This document shows positions 20,912 to 32,000 of a DNA stretch of 32,205 nucleotides, piece after piece. The position numbers and the translations under genes are program-made. The notes below the pieces were generated by a model, which had not been told where the DNA came from, searched no databases, and saw only the letters and a list, made by a program, of their open reading frames with translations. Numbering within the stretch: position 1 is the first letter of the stretch; every line of letters starts with the position of its first letter. Source of the DNA: Mucidula mucida (Eukaryota > Basidiomycota > Agaricomycetes > Agaricales > Physalacriaceae); NCBI GenBank assembly GCA_015501055.1, contig JADNYV010000393.1, positions 1 to 32,205 of the forward strand, read 5' to 3'.

Positions 20912-23144
20912 GTGAAGAGTATGATACATCTAATATACAAAAAAACTACAAAATCGTCCACAAAAACGAATACTCTACAGTCCGTGAGGAAGAAGGGGTG
21001 CGCGCCCGAAAACTGTAACGTAACAGTCCACATAGTACTGCTTGACGAGCTCAATCGTCTCTACGGTCACTACGAGGCCTCCATATCTGGTCGGTGGGAT
21101 ACCCAAGTACGGTGCTTTGGGCACATCCTGAACTTGGTCTATCAGGCAAGTTTCACTGATTCGCTTTTCTTTCCCGACCCCTAACAAATTAATTCATAGG
21201 CTATCTGCTCTCAGTTCGAACCGGAAAAGAAGAAGAAGAAGAAGACGGAGGAAGAGCTTCTGATGCAGCCCGAGGATGCGGAGGATGTCGATGAATGGGA
21301 GGATGATCCGGTCGCCGACGAGCTTGACGAAGAGGAGGAACTGGCCGAGAAGGTGGCGGCGACAAAGCATCAGAAAATGCAAGACGAACTCGAGGCTCTT
21401 TGGGCGCAGACCTCGCGTGCTGCGGTCGTTGAACCCACTATCGAGGAAGTCAAGCTTGGTCGTTCCGCGGTGCAAAAGGTGCGACATCTTGCGTTCTGTT
21501 TTTGAATCTTGTCTAATCCATTCCTAGATTATCAAGATTGGCCATCGGTGTTCCCGCAAGAGTCCGATGCAGAAGGCTCTCGGCGCCCTCTGCAAGAAAC
21601 GGGGACTCACCGCTCGCAAAATGGTGAAGCGTGTGGCCACCCGCTGGAACACCATGCACAACGTCATCAATCGTGCGATACTCCTCAAGAAACCACTCAA
21701 CACCCTCTGCTCTGCTCCAGAATGGAACGACTCTCGACGCCCCACTTTGCGTATGAAGCGGTTCTTCCTGGTGGAGTCGGAGTGGCACATTTTGGAGTCG
21801 TTGCTCCCCACTTTCAAGGTATGTTCTTTATTGTGTTCGGTTTTTATTGTCTCATGACATTTGCAGCGTCTCCAACGTGCGACAGTGCTTCTCTCGTCGA
21901 GCAAGTACTCCACGCTGCACGAAGTCATTCCCGTGTTCGACCTGCTCACCAAGGGTCTCGAGAAGCAGCTGCTTCGAACGGACATCCCCGTCGTGGTCCG
22001 CAAGGCTGTCCAGCGCGGCCTCATCGTTCTGGACAAGTATTACTCCAAAACGGATGATTCCGTGATGTGGAAGACTGCGATGCGTGAGTTTTCTCTCTTT
22101 TGGTTCAACCGCTTGTTAATTTTTGGTTTAGTGCTACACCCGAAGCATCGCGGGCACTACTTCACGAATCAGAAGTGGGAGCAGGCGTGGATCGATACCG
22201 CTGTCAGCGCCGCTCGCAAAGTCTGGCAAGAGGATTACAAGCCACTCATCAAGGCAGTCCCACCTCCGCCCGAGGTTGATTCGGACGACGACGCCTACGA
22301 TATCTATGCTGCAGTTCATTCCTTCCCAGCCGTGTCTCAGACAGATCCATTCGATGCTTTTATTTCAGCGGACGCCACGGATGACGATGGAATCGATTAC
22401 TGGGTTTCGAAGTCCGCACCGCACAATGCGGAGTTTATCACCCCACAACAAGCCCTTGCCCGGATGGCTCTCGACTTCTTGAGCTGTCCCGCCACTAGTA
22501 CTGATGTCGAACGACTCTTCTCGCACAGTGGTCTTGTCGTCTCCAAACGACGACACAATCTCGCTGCGGACTCAATTCGAGAGACCACGATACTTGGACA
22601 GTGGCTTGCCATTGAGGATCTTGTCCCCGAGCAGAAGATTGCGAAGTTCTTGCACAATCGGAAGTTACGGAAGAAGGATTTGAATGAGGACCTCTCGACC
22701 GACTGGACGGATTCGGATGCAGACGCAGACGGAGGTGACGATTCCTCGGAGGATGCTGCACCGATGGATGTTTCCGATTCAGAGGTGGAGGTTGTCGAGG
22801 AGGTTGTCGAGGAGGATGAGGTTGTCGAGGAGGACGAGGTGGTTGACGAGGATGAGGTGGTTGACGAGGATGGGGATGATGTTGAGGAGAACTTGTGGAC
22901 CAAGAGGAAGGGGAAGGGCAAGGCTGTTGCACAGTCGGAGGAGATGGACTTTTCTGATTTCCGCGATGGTATGGATCCTGTCTCAGAGTTTGACACGGGT
23001 CATGATGGTGATGTTGAGATTGACGATGATGACGATGATCTCTATGAAACGATTGAGCAGGTAGTTTTGGTTCGACGGCGCAAGCCTGCTTCTTCACCTC
23101 AGGATACTACTGATATGGATGCTACTGATATGGATATAACTTGA
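20912..23144 (+). pseudogene. 5'-truncated hAT transposase
   Basis: Recognisable exons are (start uncertain) to 21145, 21200-21478, 21528-21818, 21867-22083 and 22132-23144, with introns of 48-54 bp; phases agree. The first readable block is LLDELNRLYGHY...WDTQVRCFGHILNLVYQ, which in hAT proteins lies after the first catalytic Asp. The BED zinc finger and that Asp are absent upstream, so the protein should be inactive. VKRVATRWNTMHNVI and MLLHPKHRGHYF follow, then the dimerisation region with LDFLSCPATSTDVERLFSHSG and SKRRHNLAADSIR (about 22470-22600). The C-terminus is an unusual long acidic tail with VVEEDEVV-type repeats. The first intron (21146-21199) begins GC, not GT. The frame downstream is fully open, so the loss is at the 5' end only. 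Confidence 0.85.
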
Positions 23145-23205
23145 TACACTTACGACCTACTTACTTTAATCTTCACTGTCTTTATGTTTGAATTTGCTTG
23201 CTGAT

Positions 23206-23398
23206 ACGTGAGTATACTCGAGTATACTCGGATCGTACTCGAGTACTCGAATACTCGAGACTCATGAAGTACTCTCGAGTAGAGTAGATATTCGAGTAGA
23301 GTCTCGAGTGAAGACTCGAGTCTTGAGTATTGGGTTTGAGGTAAGAGTTACTCATACGATGAGTCCGAATATACTCGAGTATGGACTCGTGTCCATCT
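23206..23398. repeat. Right subterminal ACTCGAGT repeats of the hAT element
   Basis: Motifs such as GTATACTCGAGTATACTCG, TACTCGAGTACTCG and GAGTCTCGAGTGAAGACTCG are densely packed in both orientations, denser than at the left end. Palindromic ACTCGAGT recurs several times. Confidence 0.75.
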
Positions 23399-23401
23399 CT
23401 A

Positions 23402-23409
23402 ATAATTGC
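23402..23409. repeat. Right target-site duplication of the hAT element
   Basis: ATAATTGC follows the element's terminal CTCTA and leads straight back into RNase H coding sequence (GCTCTACTTCG). Confidence 0.93.
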
Positions 23410-24748
23410 GCTCTACTTCGTTCAGCGCACGAGACCGAAAGGCTACCGGTCTCCATTTTCCGTCAACCAACTGGGAAAGAACCGCCCCGTTCGCATAGTT
23501 CGAGGAGTCTGCCTCGACTCGAAACTTGCCGTCGTCGCGTGGTACGATCAGAACGGGTTCTTCCGTCATCCTCCGTTTCAGCTCCTCAAACGCCTCATGC
23601 TGCTCCTCTCCCCAAACCCATTGGCCCTTCCCAGTTAGCGATGTCAATGGCTTCGCTACTCCCGCAAACCCCCGGATGAAACGTTGGTAGAAGTTGCAGA
23701 AGCCCAAGAATGACTGTACTTCCTTCTTCTTCGTCGGCTCCTTCCATTCCTTCACTACGGCCACTTTTGCCGGATCCATCTTCACTTCTCCTCCTCCAAC
23801 AATAACTCCTAAGTAGTCTACAGTATGTGCCTCAAAACTACATTTCTCGGGTTTTAAATACAACTTATTTACTTGTAATATTTCTAATACCCTTCGTACA
23901 ATCTGTCTATGCTCCTCGAGAGTGTTCGTAAAGATAAGTATATCGTCCAAGTAGACGATAACATGTCCGTCGTCAATCAATTCCTTCAGAATGTGATTCA
24001 TAAACGATTGGAACGTTGCCGGCGAGTTTGTAAGTCCGAAGAACATGACTGATGGCTCGAACAGGCCTCGGTTTGTTCTAAACGCCGCTTTCCACTCATC
24101 ACCTTCTTTGATCCGGATGTTATTGTAACCCCATCGGACATCCATCTTTGTGAAAACCTTTGCTCCCTTCAACTTGTCGATAAGCTCCTGAATCAACGGC
24201 AAGGGGTATCGGTTCTTGATTGTCATGTTGTTCAACTTCCGATAATCCTGCACTGGCCGAAGGCTTCCGTCCTTCTTCTTGACAAAGAAGAATGGTGACG
24301 CCATAGGTGAGATTGATGGCCGTATACGTCCCGTCCGTATGTTTTCTTCCAGGAACTCATCTAACGCCTTCTGCTCGGATGGACTAAGGGGATAAACCTT
24401 GCAGTCAACCGGTTTGGAACTAGGCGTAAGTTCTATCGCGTGATCCCAGGGTCTTCGCTCCGGTAACTTGTCAAAGTCCGCCTTGCTGAATACATCGGAA
24501 AATTCCTCGATGTAAGGTGCAGCAGCGGATGAAGGCTGTTGTGATCTCAGCTTTTCTCCGCTTTTGCGATAGTTGTCCCAGTCCATCCAGAACAAACGCT
24601 CTCCCTCTTCCAACTTCTCTTCTACATCTTCTCCTTCATCTTCCGGCAAGTCATACTCAGGTAGGTAGCCGCAACAGTCTGGGCATTGATCAAAAGTCAA
24701 TGTGGATTCCGTCCAGTTGATCGTGGGGTTGTGATATCGTAACCAATC

Positions 24749-25280
24749 TGTTAGCGACTGACTAAGCCACGAGACTCAACCAGGTACCACAGCAAGAACT
24801 GAAAGAGAAAGTGTTCGCGTTCGTAAGACTAGGCTAGGCCAGGTGTATAAACGAGATCGGAACTAAAGTACAATGATACTACACTACTGCTTATATACTA
24901 GTAAGTCTGTGTTTGAAGCTCCTTGTCCATACGCGTTTCCACTAGGGATGCTCCACGCCCTTGACCCAGTGTTGTATGCTACTAGTCCGTGAAACCATTA
25001 AATACGAGTGGTGACTGCATGTAAGTAATAATACTGAAACGACCATGTGTGCTACGAGTGTCGGCGGTGTGTGTACAATAGGGAGTCCATGAGGTATCGG
25101 CATGTATGATGTCATCCATGTGTTGGGCGTGTGTCCGACATGAGTACGGCTTCGGTAATGAAAAGGGGTATGATCGGTGACGAAACAGATGATGAAACGG
25201 TCCGTTGGTTGATAAGACAAGGCTCCCGATAAGATATGATAAGATGTGAAAATGTGAAAATATGGCGATTCATAACATCA
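24749..25280 (-). repeat. LTR 2, shared by units 1 and 2, 532 bp
   Basis: It serves as 5' LTR of unit 1 and 3' LTR of unit 2. It differs from LTR 3 at a single position by eye (25268, G against A) but from LTR 1 at many. To its left lies pol coding sequence (ACCAATC on the plus strand, the DWL codons), not a primer-binding site. Confidence 0.92.
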
Positions 25281-28200
25281 CCCCCTCCTTAAGGCGCAAG
25301 TTCCATTCTGCGCCAGAGTCGCTCCATGAGGGCTGCAGAGGGTAGCGTGACATCGAGGGGTTCGGTATCGGGGGTGGCATGGGTCGGAAAAATGTGATGG
25401 AAATTGCGACATGGGGACTTCAATGCGAGCAAGCGCGGGTGGCTTTGGCTTGTTCGGATATTGTTGGTGGAAATCACTGATGGCTTCGTCGGCATTTTTG
25501 AGATTGCATGCCGGTTCCCATGTCTGCTCGTGTGTGCCATAACCCTTCCAGTGAACCTTGTATTGAAAACCCCCGCGGTACTTCCGGGAATTCACCACTT
25601 TCTCGACCTCCCATTCCGGTTCGGCTCCTTCCAGCACAGGTGGTGGACGCGTGTCTCGGGGTTGCGTCGGAAATTGCGGCTCGTGGTAAGGCGTCAGCAG
25701 GGCCTCATTGAACACGGGATGAATGCTTTTCCACGTGTGAGGAATCTGGAGCTTGTAAGAGCTCGTCCCGACTTTCTTGATCACTTTGAACGGCCCGAAT
25801 CGTTTGTCATCGAGCTTCTTCATTGGTCGGTCCGTGCTGAGATTTGTCCTTCCAACCATACTTTGTGCCTTCCTTGTACTCTACTGCCTCTGTTCGCTTC
25901 CTGTCATAAAACGTTTCATGTCCTCTTTTGCCATCTTCAATGCTGACCCCACTTCATCCCATGTCTTCCTCATGCCATCGGCAAACTCCTGCGCAGTCTC
26001 ATTTCTCGATGCCGTTTTCAGAGCGGTGCCTTTGTAGGGATGTCTGCCCATGTCTGCAAGAACGGAGTGACTTTGGTCGCCGAGTGAACTCGATCGTTGT
26101 AAACGAATTCAGCAGAGGGTAGCCATTCATGCCAGTCGTTCTGATGATAGTTGACGAATAACCGTAAGAAATGTTCTATCTCTTGGTTCAACCGTTCCGT
26201 CTGCCCATTTGCCTGTGGATGATACGCCGTTGTAAAGTTTCCCTGTATGCCCAACAACCGGTACAATTCCTTCATGAAACGCGAGTGGTATTGTGGACCG
26301 CGATCATGTATCATCTGTCGTGGCATCCCATGTATGGGGAAAATGCGATCACGGTAAATGCGGGCCATGCCTTCTGACGTCAGAGTGGTGTGTGTCGGTA
26401 TGATACGTAATCGCTTGGTGAAATGGTCCACAAACGTGCTGATCGCGTTGTATCCTCCTGATTCCGGCAGCTCTCCAATCATGTCCGTCCCTACTATCTC
26501 CCATGGCTCGCTTGGCACATCAATAGGATGAAGAGGTGCAGCCGGCTTCGTGCGATGTGACTTTGTAACCTGACATTTTTGACACCCTTCTACGTATTCA
26601 CGGACGTCTCGGCTAATTCCTGGCCACCAATAGGTACGTGTAATCAGCTCGAGGGTCTTGTATCGTCCGGGATGCCCTGCAAGCTGTGCGTCGTGATGCA
26701 TTCCGATAACTTTTCCCCGCAATTCCTTGTCCTTTGGTATGTAAATACGATCCTTCCATATAATAAGTCCATTTTCCTTCTCTTCCCATCCTTTTTCTTT
26801 GTTTTCTAATGCTTTTTGTACGTATCTGTCTTTGTTTCCTTTTCTTTGTTTGATTTTGTTAAGTAATTCGTCCTCCGGTGTATCTACTGTATGTAAAGAA
26901 AATTGAATTTGTGAAATAAAAAACTCCGGCTTGAGCAAAACAACGTTTTCGTTATCTTTTTCCCCCTTCTCAAGGCCTGTCATCCTTGACAAGGCATCAG
27001 CTTTCCCCATCGTCTTGCCCGGCTTGTGAATCATCTGTATGTCATACTCCGCTAACTCCGTAACCCATCTCGCCTGCCTCCGATTCAACTTCTGTGGCTT
27101 CCGGAAGTACTGGAGGTTTTGATGATCGGTAAACACCTCCACCGTTTCCTTTGCTCCAAGGAGATATTGTCTCCAGTCGTCAATTGAGTCCATAATGCCA
27201 TCATCTCTTTGTCGTAGATCTCATAATTGCGCTCTACTTCGTTCAGCGCACGAGACCGAAAGGCTACTGGTCTCCATTTTCCGTCAACCAACTGGGAAAG
27301 AACCGCCCCGTTCGCATAGTTCGAGGAGTCTGCCTCGACTCGAAACTTGCCGTCGTCGCGTGGTACGATCAGAACGGGTTCTTCCGTCATCCTCCGTTTC
27401 AGCTCCTCAAACGCCTCATGCTGCTCCTCTCCCCAAACCCATTGCCCTTCCCGGTTAGCGATGTCAATGGCTTCGCTACTCCCGCAAACCCCCGGATGAA
27501 ACGTCGGTAGAAGTTGCAGAAGCCCAGAATGACTGTACTTCCTTCTTCTTCGTCGGCTCCTTCCATTCCTTCACTACGGCCACTTTTGCCGGATCCATCT
27601 TCACTTCTCCTCCTCCAACAATAACTCCTAAGTAGTCTACAGTATGTGCCTCAAAACTACATTTCTCGGGTTTTAAATACAACTTATTTACTCGTAATAT
27701 TTCTAATACCCTTCGTACAATCTGTCTATGCTCCTCGAGAGTGTTCGTAAAGATAAGTATATCGTCCAAGTAACGATAACATGTCCGTCGTCAATCAATT
27801 CCTTCAGAATGTGATTCATAAACGATTGGAACGTTGCCGGCGAGTTTGTAAGTCCGAAGAACATGACTGATGGCTCGAACAGGCCTCGGTTTGTTCTAAA
27901 CGCCGCTTTCCACTCATCACCTTCTTTGATCCGGATGTTATTGTAACCCCATCGGACATCCATCTTGTGAAAACCTTTGCTCCCTTCAACTTGTCGATAA
28001 GCTCCTGAATCAACGGCAAGGGGTATCGGTTCTTGATTGTCATGTCGTTCAACTTCCGATAATCCTGCACTGGCCGAAGGCTTCCGTCCTTCTTCTTGAC
28101 AAAGAAGAATGGTGACGCCATAGGTGAGATTGATGGCCGTATACGTCCCGTCCGTATGTTTTCTTCCAGAACTCATCTAACGCCTTCTGCTCGGATGGAC

Positions 28201-28562
28201 TAAGGGGATAAACCTTGCAGTCAACCGGTTTGGAACTAGGCGTAAGTTCTATCGCGTGATCCCAGGGTCTTCGCTCCGGTAACTTGTCAAAGTCCGCCTT
28301 GCTGAATACATCGGAAAATTCCTCGATGTAAGGTGCAGCAGCGGATGAAGGCTGTTGTGATCTCAGCTTTTTCCGCTTTTGCGATAGTTGTCCCAGTCCA
28401 TCCAGAACAAACGCTCTCCCTCTTCCAACTTCTCTTCTACATCTTCTCCTTCATCTTCCGGCAAGTCATACTCAGGTAGGTAGCCGCACAGTCTGGGCAT
28501 TGATCAAAAGTCAATGTGGATTCCGTCCAGTTGATCGTGGGGTTGTGATATCGTAACCAATC
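25281..28562 (-). pseudogene. Unit 2 pol with multiple single-base frameshifts
   Basis: The order is the same as unit 1, with no hAT insertion. Integrase plus RNase H (26018-27193) is the longest open part, with intact HDRGPQYHSRF and NGQTERLNQEIEHF, so the catalytic D-D-E set is present. The chromodomain frame is 25278-25859 (EWEVEKVV, HWKGYG). The reverse transcriptase is broken into pieces by isolated one-base deletions relative to unit 1, for example near 27200 (AATGCCATC against AATTGCCATC), 27524, 27772 (between YL and DD), 27965 and 28168. Apart from these indels it is nearly identical to the right part of unit 1. Polishing errors could explain much of the damage. No gag or protease. 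Confidence 0.85.
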
Positions 28563-29094
28563 TGTTAGCGACTGACTAAGCCACGAGACTCAACCAGGTA
28601 CCACAGCAAGAACTGAAAGAGAAAGTGTTCGCGTTCGTAAGACTAGGCTAGGCCAGGTGTATAAACGAGATCGGAACTAAAGTACAATGATACTACACTA
28701 CTGCTTATATACTAGTAAGTCTGTGTTTGAAGCTCCTTGTCCATACGCGTTTCCACTAGGGATGCTCCACGCCCTTGACCCAGTGTTGTATGCTACTAGT
28801 CCGTGAAACCATTAAATACGAGTGGTGACTGCATGTAAGTAATAATACTGAAACGACCATGTGTGCTACGAGTGTCGGCGGTGTGTGTACAATAGGGAGT
28901 CCATGAGGTATCGGCATGTATGATGTCATCCATGTGTTGGGCGTGTGTCCGACATGAGTACGGCTTCGGTAATGAAAAGGGGTATGATCGGTGACGAAAC
29001 AGATGATGAAACGGTCCGTTGGTTGATAAGACAAGGCTCCCGATAAGATATGATAAGATGTGAAAATGTGAAAATATGGCAATTCATAACATCA
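28563..29094 (-). repeat. LTR 3, shared by units 2 and 3, 532 bp
   Basis: One difference from LTR 2 was seen by eye. The left neighbour is again the truncated pol start (DWLRYHNP codons), and the right neighbour is the polypurine tract of unit 3, one C shorter than in the other units. Confidence 0.92.
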
Positions 29095-32000
29095 CCCCTC
29101 CTTAAGGCGCAAGTTCCATTCTGCGCCAGAGTCGCTCCATGAGGGCTGCAGAGGGTAGCGTGACATCGAGGGTTCGTATCGGGTGGTGGCATGGGTCGGA
29201 AAAATGTGATGGAAATTGCGACATGGGGACTTCAATGCGAGCAAGCGCGGGTGGCTTTGGCTTGTTCGGATATTGTTGGTGGAATCACTGATGGCTTCGT
29301 CGGCATTTTTGAGATTGCATGCCGGTTCCCATGTCTGCTCGTGTGTGCCATAACCCTTCCAGTGAACCTTGTATTGAAAACCCCCGCGGTACTTCCGGGA
29401 ATTCACCACTTTCTCGACCTCCCATTCCGGTTGGCTCCTTCCAGCACAGGTGGTGGACGCGTGTCTCGGGGTTGCGTCGGAAATTGCGGCTCGTGGTAAG
29501 GCGTCAGCAGGGCCTCATTGAACACGGGATGAATGCTTTTCCACGTGTGAGGAATCTGGAGCTTGTAAGAGCTCGTCCCGACTTTCTTGATCACTTGAAC
29601 GGCCCGAATCGTTTGTCATCGAGCTTCTTCATTGGTCGTCTGTGCTGAGATTTGTCCTTCCAACCATACTTTGTTGCCTTCCTTGTACTCTACTGCCTCT
29701 GTTCGCTTCCTGTCATAAAACTGTTTCATGTCCTCTTTTGCCATCTTCAATGCTGACCCACTTCATCCCATGTCTTCCTCATGCCATCGGCAAACTCCTG
29801 CGCAGTCTCATTTCTCGATGCCGTTTTCAGAGCGGTGCCTTTGTAGGGATGTCTGCCCATGTCTGCAAAGAACGGAGTGACTTTGGTCGCCGAGTGAACT
29901 CGATCGTTGTAAACGAATTCAGCAGAGGTAGCCATTCATGCCAGTCGTTCTGATGATAGTTGACGAATAACCGTAAGAAATGTTCTATCTCTTGGTTCAA
30001 CCGTTCCGTCTGCCCATTTGCCTGTGGATGATACGCCGTTGTAAAGTTTCCCTGTATGCCCAACAACCGGTACAATTCCTTCATGAAACGCGAGTGGTAT
30101 TGTGGACCGCGATCATGTATCATCTGTCGTGGCATCCATGTATGGGGAAAATGCGATCACGGTAAATGCGGGCCATGCCTTCTGACGTCAGAGTGGTGTG
30201 TGTCGGTATGATACGTAATCGCTTGGTGAAATGGTCCACAAACGTGCTGATTGCGTTGTATCCTCCTGATTCCGGCAGCTCTCCAATCATGTCCGTCCCT
30301 ACTATCTCCCATGGCTCGCTTGGTACTCATAGGATGAGGGTGCAGCCGGTTTCGTGCGATGTGACTTTGTAACTGCATTTTTGACACCCTTCCAGTATTC
30401 ACGACGTCTCGGCTAATTCCTGGCCACCAATAGGTGCGTGTGATCAACTCAGAGTCTTGTACGTCCGGATGCCCTGCAAGCTGTGCATCATGATGCATTC
30501 CATAACTTTTCCCCGCAATTCCTTGTCCTTGGTATGTAAATACGATCTTCCATATAATAAGTCCATTTTCCTTCTCTTCCCATCCTTTTTCTTTGTTTTC
30601 TAATGCTTTTTGTACGTATCTGTCCTTGTTTCCTTTTCTTTGTTTGATTTTGTTAAGTAATTCGTCCTCCGGTGTAGCTACTGTATGTAAAGAAAATTGA
30701 ATTTGTGATATAAAAAACTCCGGTTTTAGTAAAACAATGTTTTCGTTATCTTTTTCCCCCTTCTCAAGGCCTGTCATCCTTGACAAGGCATCAGCTTTCC
30801 CCATGTCTTGCCCGGCTTGTGAATCATCTGTATGTCATACTCCGCTAACTCCGTAACCCATCTCGCCTGTCTCCGATTCAACTTCTGTGGCTTCCGAAGT
30901 ACTGGAGGTTTTGATGATCGGTAAACACCTCCACCGTTTCCTTTGCTCCAAGAAGATATTGTCTCCAGTCGTCAATTGAGTCCATAATCGCCATCATCTC
31001 TTTGTCGTAGATCTCATAATTGCGCTCTACTTCGTTCAGCGCACGAGACCGAAAGGCTACTGGTCTCCATTTTCCGTCAACCAACTGGGAAAGAACCGCC
31101 CCGTTCGCATAGTTCGAGGAGTCTGCCTCGACTCAAACTTGCCGTCGTCGCGTGGTACGATCAGAACGGGTTCTTCCGTCATCCTCCGTTTCAGCTCCTC
31201 AAACGCCTCATGCTGCTCCTCTCCCCAAACCCATTCGCCCTTTCCGGTTAGCGATGTCAATGGCTTTGCTACTCCGCAAACCCCGGATGAACGTCGGTAG
31301 AAGTTGCAGAAGCAGAGAATGACTGTACTTCCTTCTTCTTCGTTGGCTTCTTCCATTCCTTCACTACGGCCACTTTTGTCAGATCCATCTTCACTTCTCC
31401 TCCTCCAACAATAACTCCTAAGTAGTCTACAGTATGTGCCTCAAAACTACATTTCTCGGGTTTTAAATACAACTTATTTACTCGTAATATTTCTAATACC
31501 CTTCGTACAATCTGTCTATGCTCCTCGAGAGTGTTCGTAAAGATAAGTATATCGTCCAAGTAAACGATAACATGTCCGTCGTCAATCAATTCCTTCAGAA
31601 TGTGATTCATAAACGATTGGAATGTTGCCGGCGAGTTTGTAAGTCCAAAGAACATGACTGATGGCTCGAACAGGCCTCGGTTTGTTCTAAACACCGCTTT
31701 CCACTCATCACCTTCTTTGATCCGGATGGTATTATAACCCCATCGGACATCCATCTTTGTGAAAACCTTTGCTCCCTTCAACTTGTCGATAAGCTCCTGA
31801 ATCAACGGCAAGGGGTATCGGTTCTTGATTGTCATGTCGTTCAACTTCCGATAATCCTGTACTGGCCGAAGGCTTCCGTCCTTCTTTGACAAAGAAGAAT
31901 GGTGACGCCATAGGTGAAATTGATGGCCGTATACGTCCCGTCCGTATTTTTCTTCCAGGAACTCATCTAACGCCTTCTGCTCGGATGGACTAAGGGGATA

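Larger units (their letters stand above)
20421..23401 (+). mobile_element. hAT-superfamily DNA transposon, 2981 bp, nested in unit 1
   Basis: The ends are TAGAGTCGGAC and GTCCATCTCTA, imperfect inverted repeats of the form TAGAGnnGGAC, and they are flanked by an exact 8-bp duplication. Comparison with units 2 and 3 shows the uninterrupted target. The element encodes a hAT transposase lacking its N-terminal part, so it was probably mobilised in trans or was deleted after insertion. It inserted only in unit 1, hence after the array formed or on one copy of it. Confidence 0.93.
18465..24748 (-). pseudogene. Unit 1 pol: RT, RNase H, integrase, chromodomain, interrupted by hAT
   Basis: Read leftward, it opens directly at the LTR with DWLRYHNP, the motif that follows the protease. 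The reverse transcriptase (23410-24700) has [21 protein letters not shown] and the YLDDILIF active site. RNase H (EADSSNYANG, FTDHQNLQYF) is split by the hAT element. The integrase (19489-20400) has the HHCC finger (MHHDAQLAGHPGR, CQKCQ) and GTDMIGE, then a GPF motif (KRFGPFKVIKKVG) and a chromodomain (WEVEKVV...HWKGY, 18650-18800). Two in-frame stops break the integrase end, TGA at 19489-19491 (unit 2 reads HDRGPQ) and TGA at 18916-18918 (unit 2 reads HTWKS); both fit C:G to T:A changes. Substitutions near the third catalytic residue (NRQTEWLNQE against NGQTERLNQE) show further decay. Inactive. Confidence 0.88.

Noticed and set aside
20803..21018. 71-codon frame starting MPLAKKRTKAMK as the hAT N-terminus
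   Set aside because: It ends before the conserved block and is in a different frame. It shows no BED-finger Cys/His pattern, and no splice sites rescue it.
21509..22057. 182-codon plus-strand frame across the hAT gene
   Set aside because: Out of frame with the spliced transposase, and it runs through the intron at 21819-21866.
22495..23097. 200-codon His/Pro-rich minus-strand frame
   Set aside because: It is the antisense shadow of the acidic repeat tail of the hAT transposase; its odd composition comes from the repeat.
23206..23400. CRISPR-like or satellite array of ACTCGAGT repeats
   Set aside because: The repeats are short, irregular and in both orientations, and lie just inside a hAT end, so they are subterminal transposon motifs.
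24717..24748. Candidate tRNA primer-binding site next to LTR 2
   Set aside because: On the minus strand the bases GATTGGTTACGATATC encode DWLRY of pol and I could not match them to a tRNA 3' end, so they are read as coding sequence, not a primer site.
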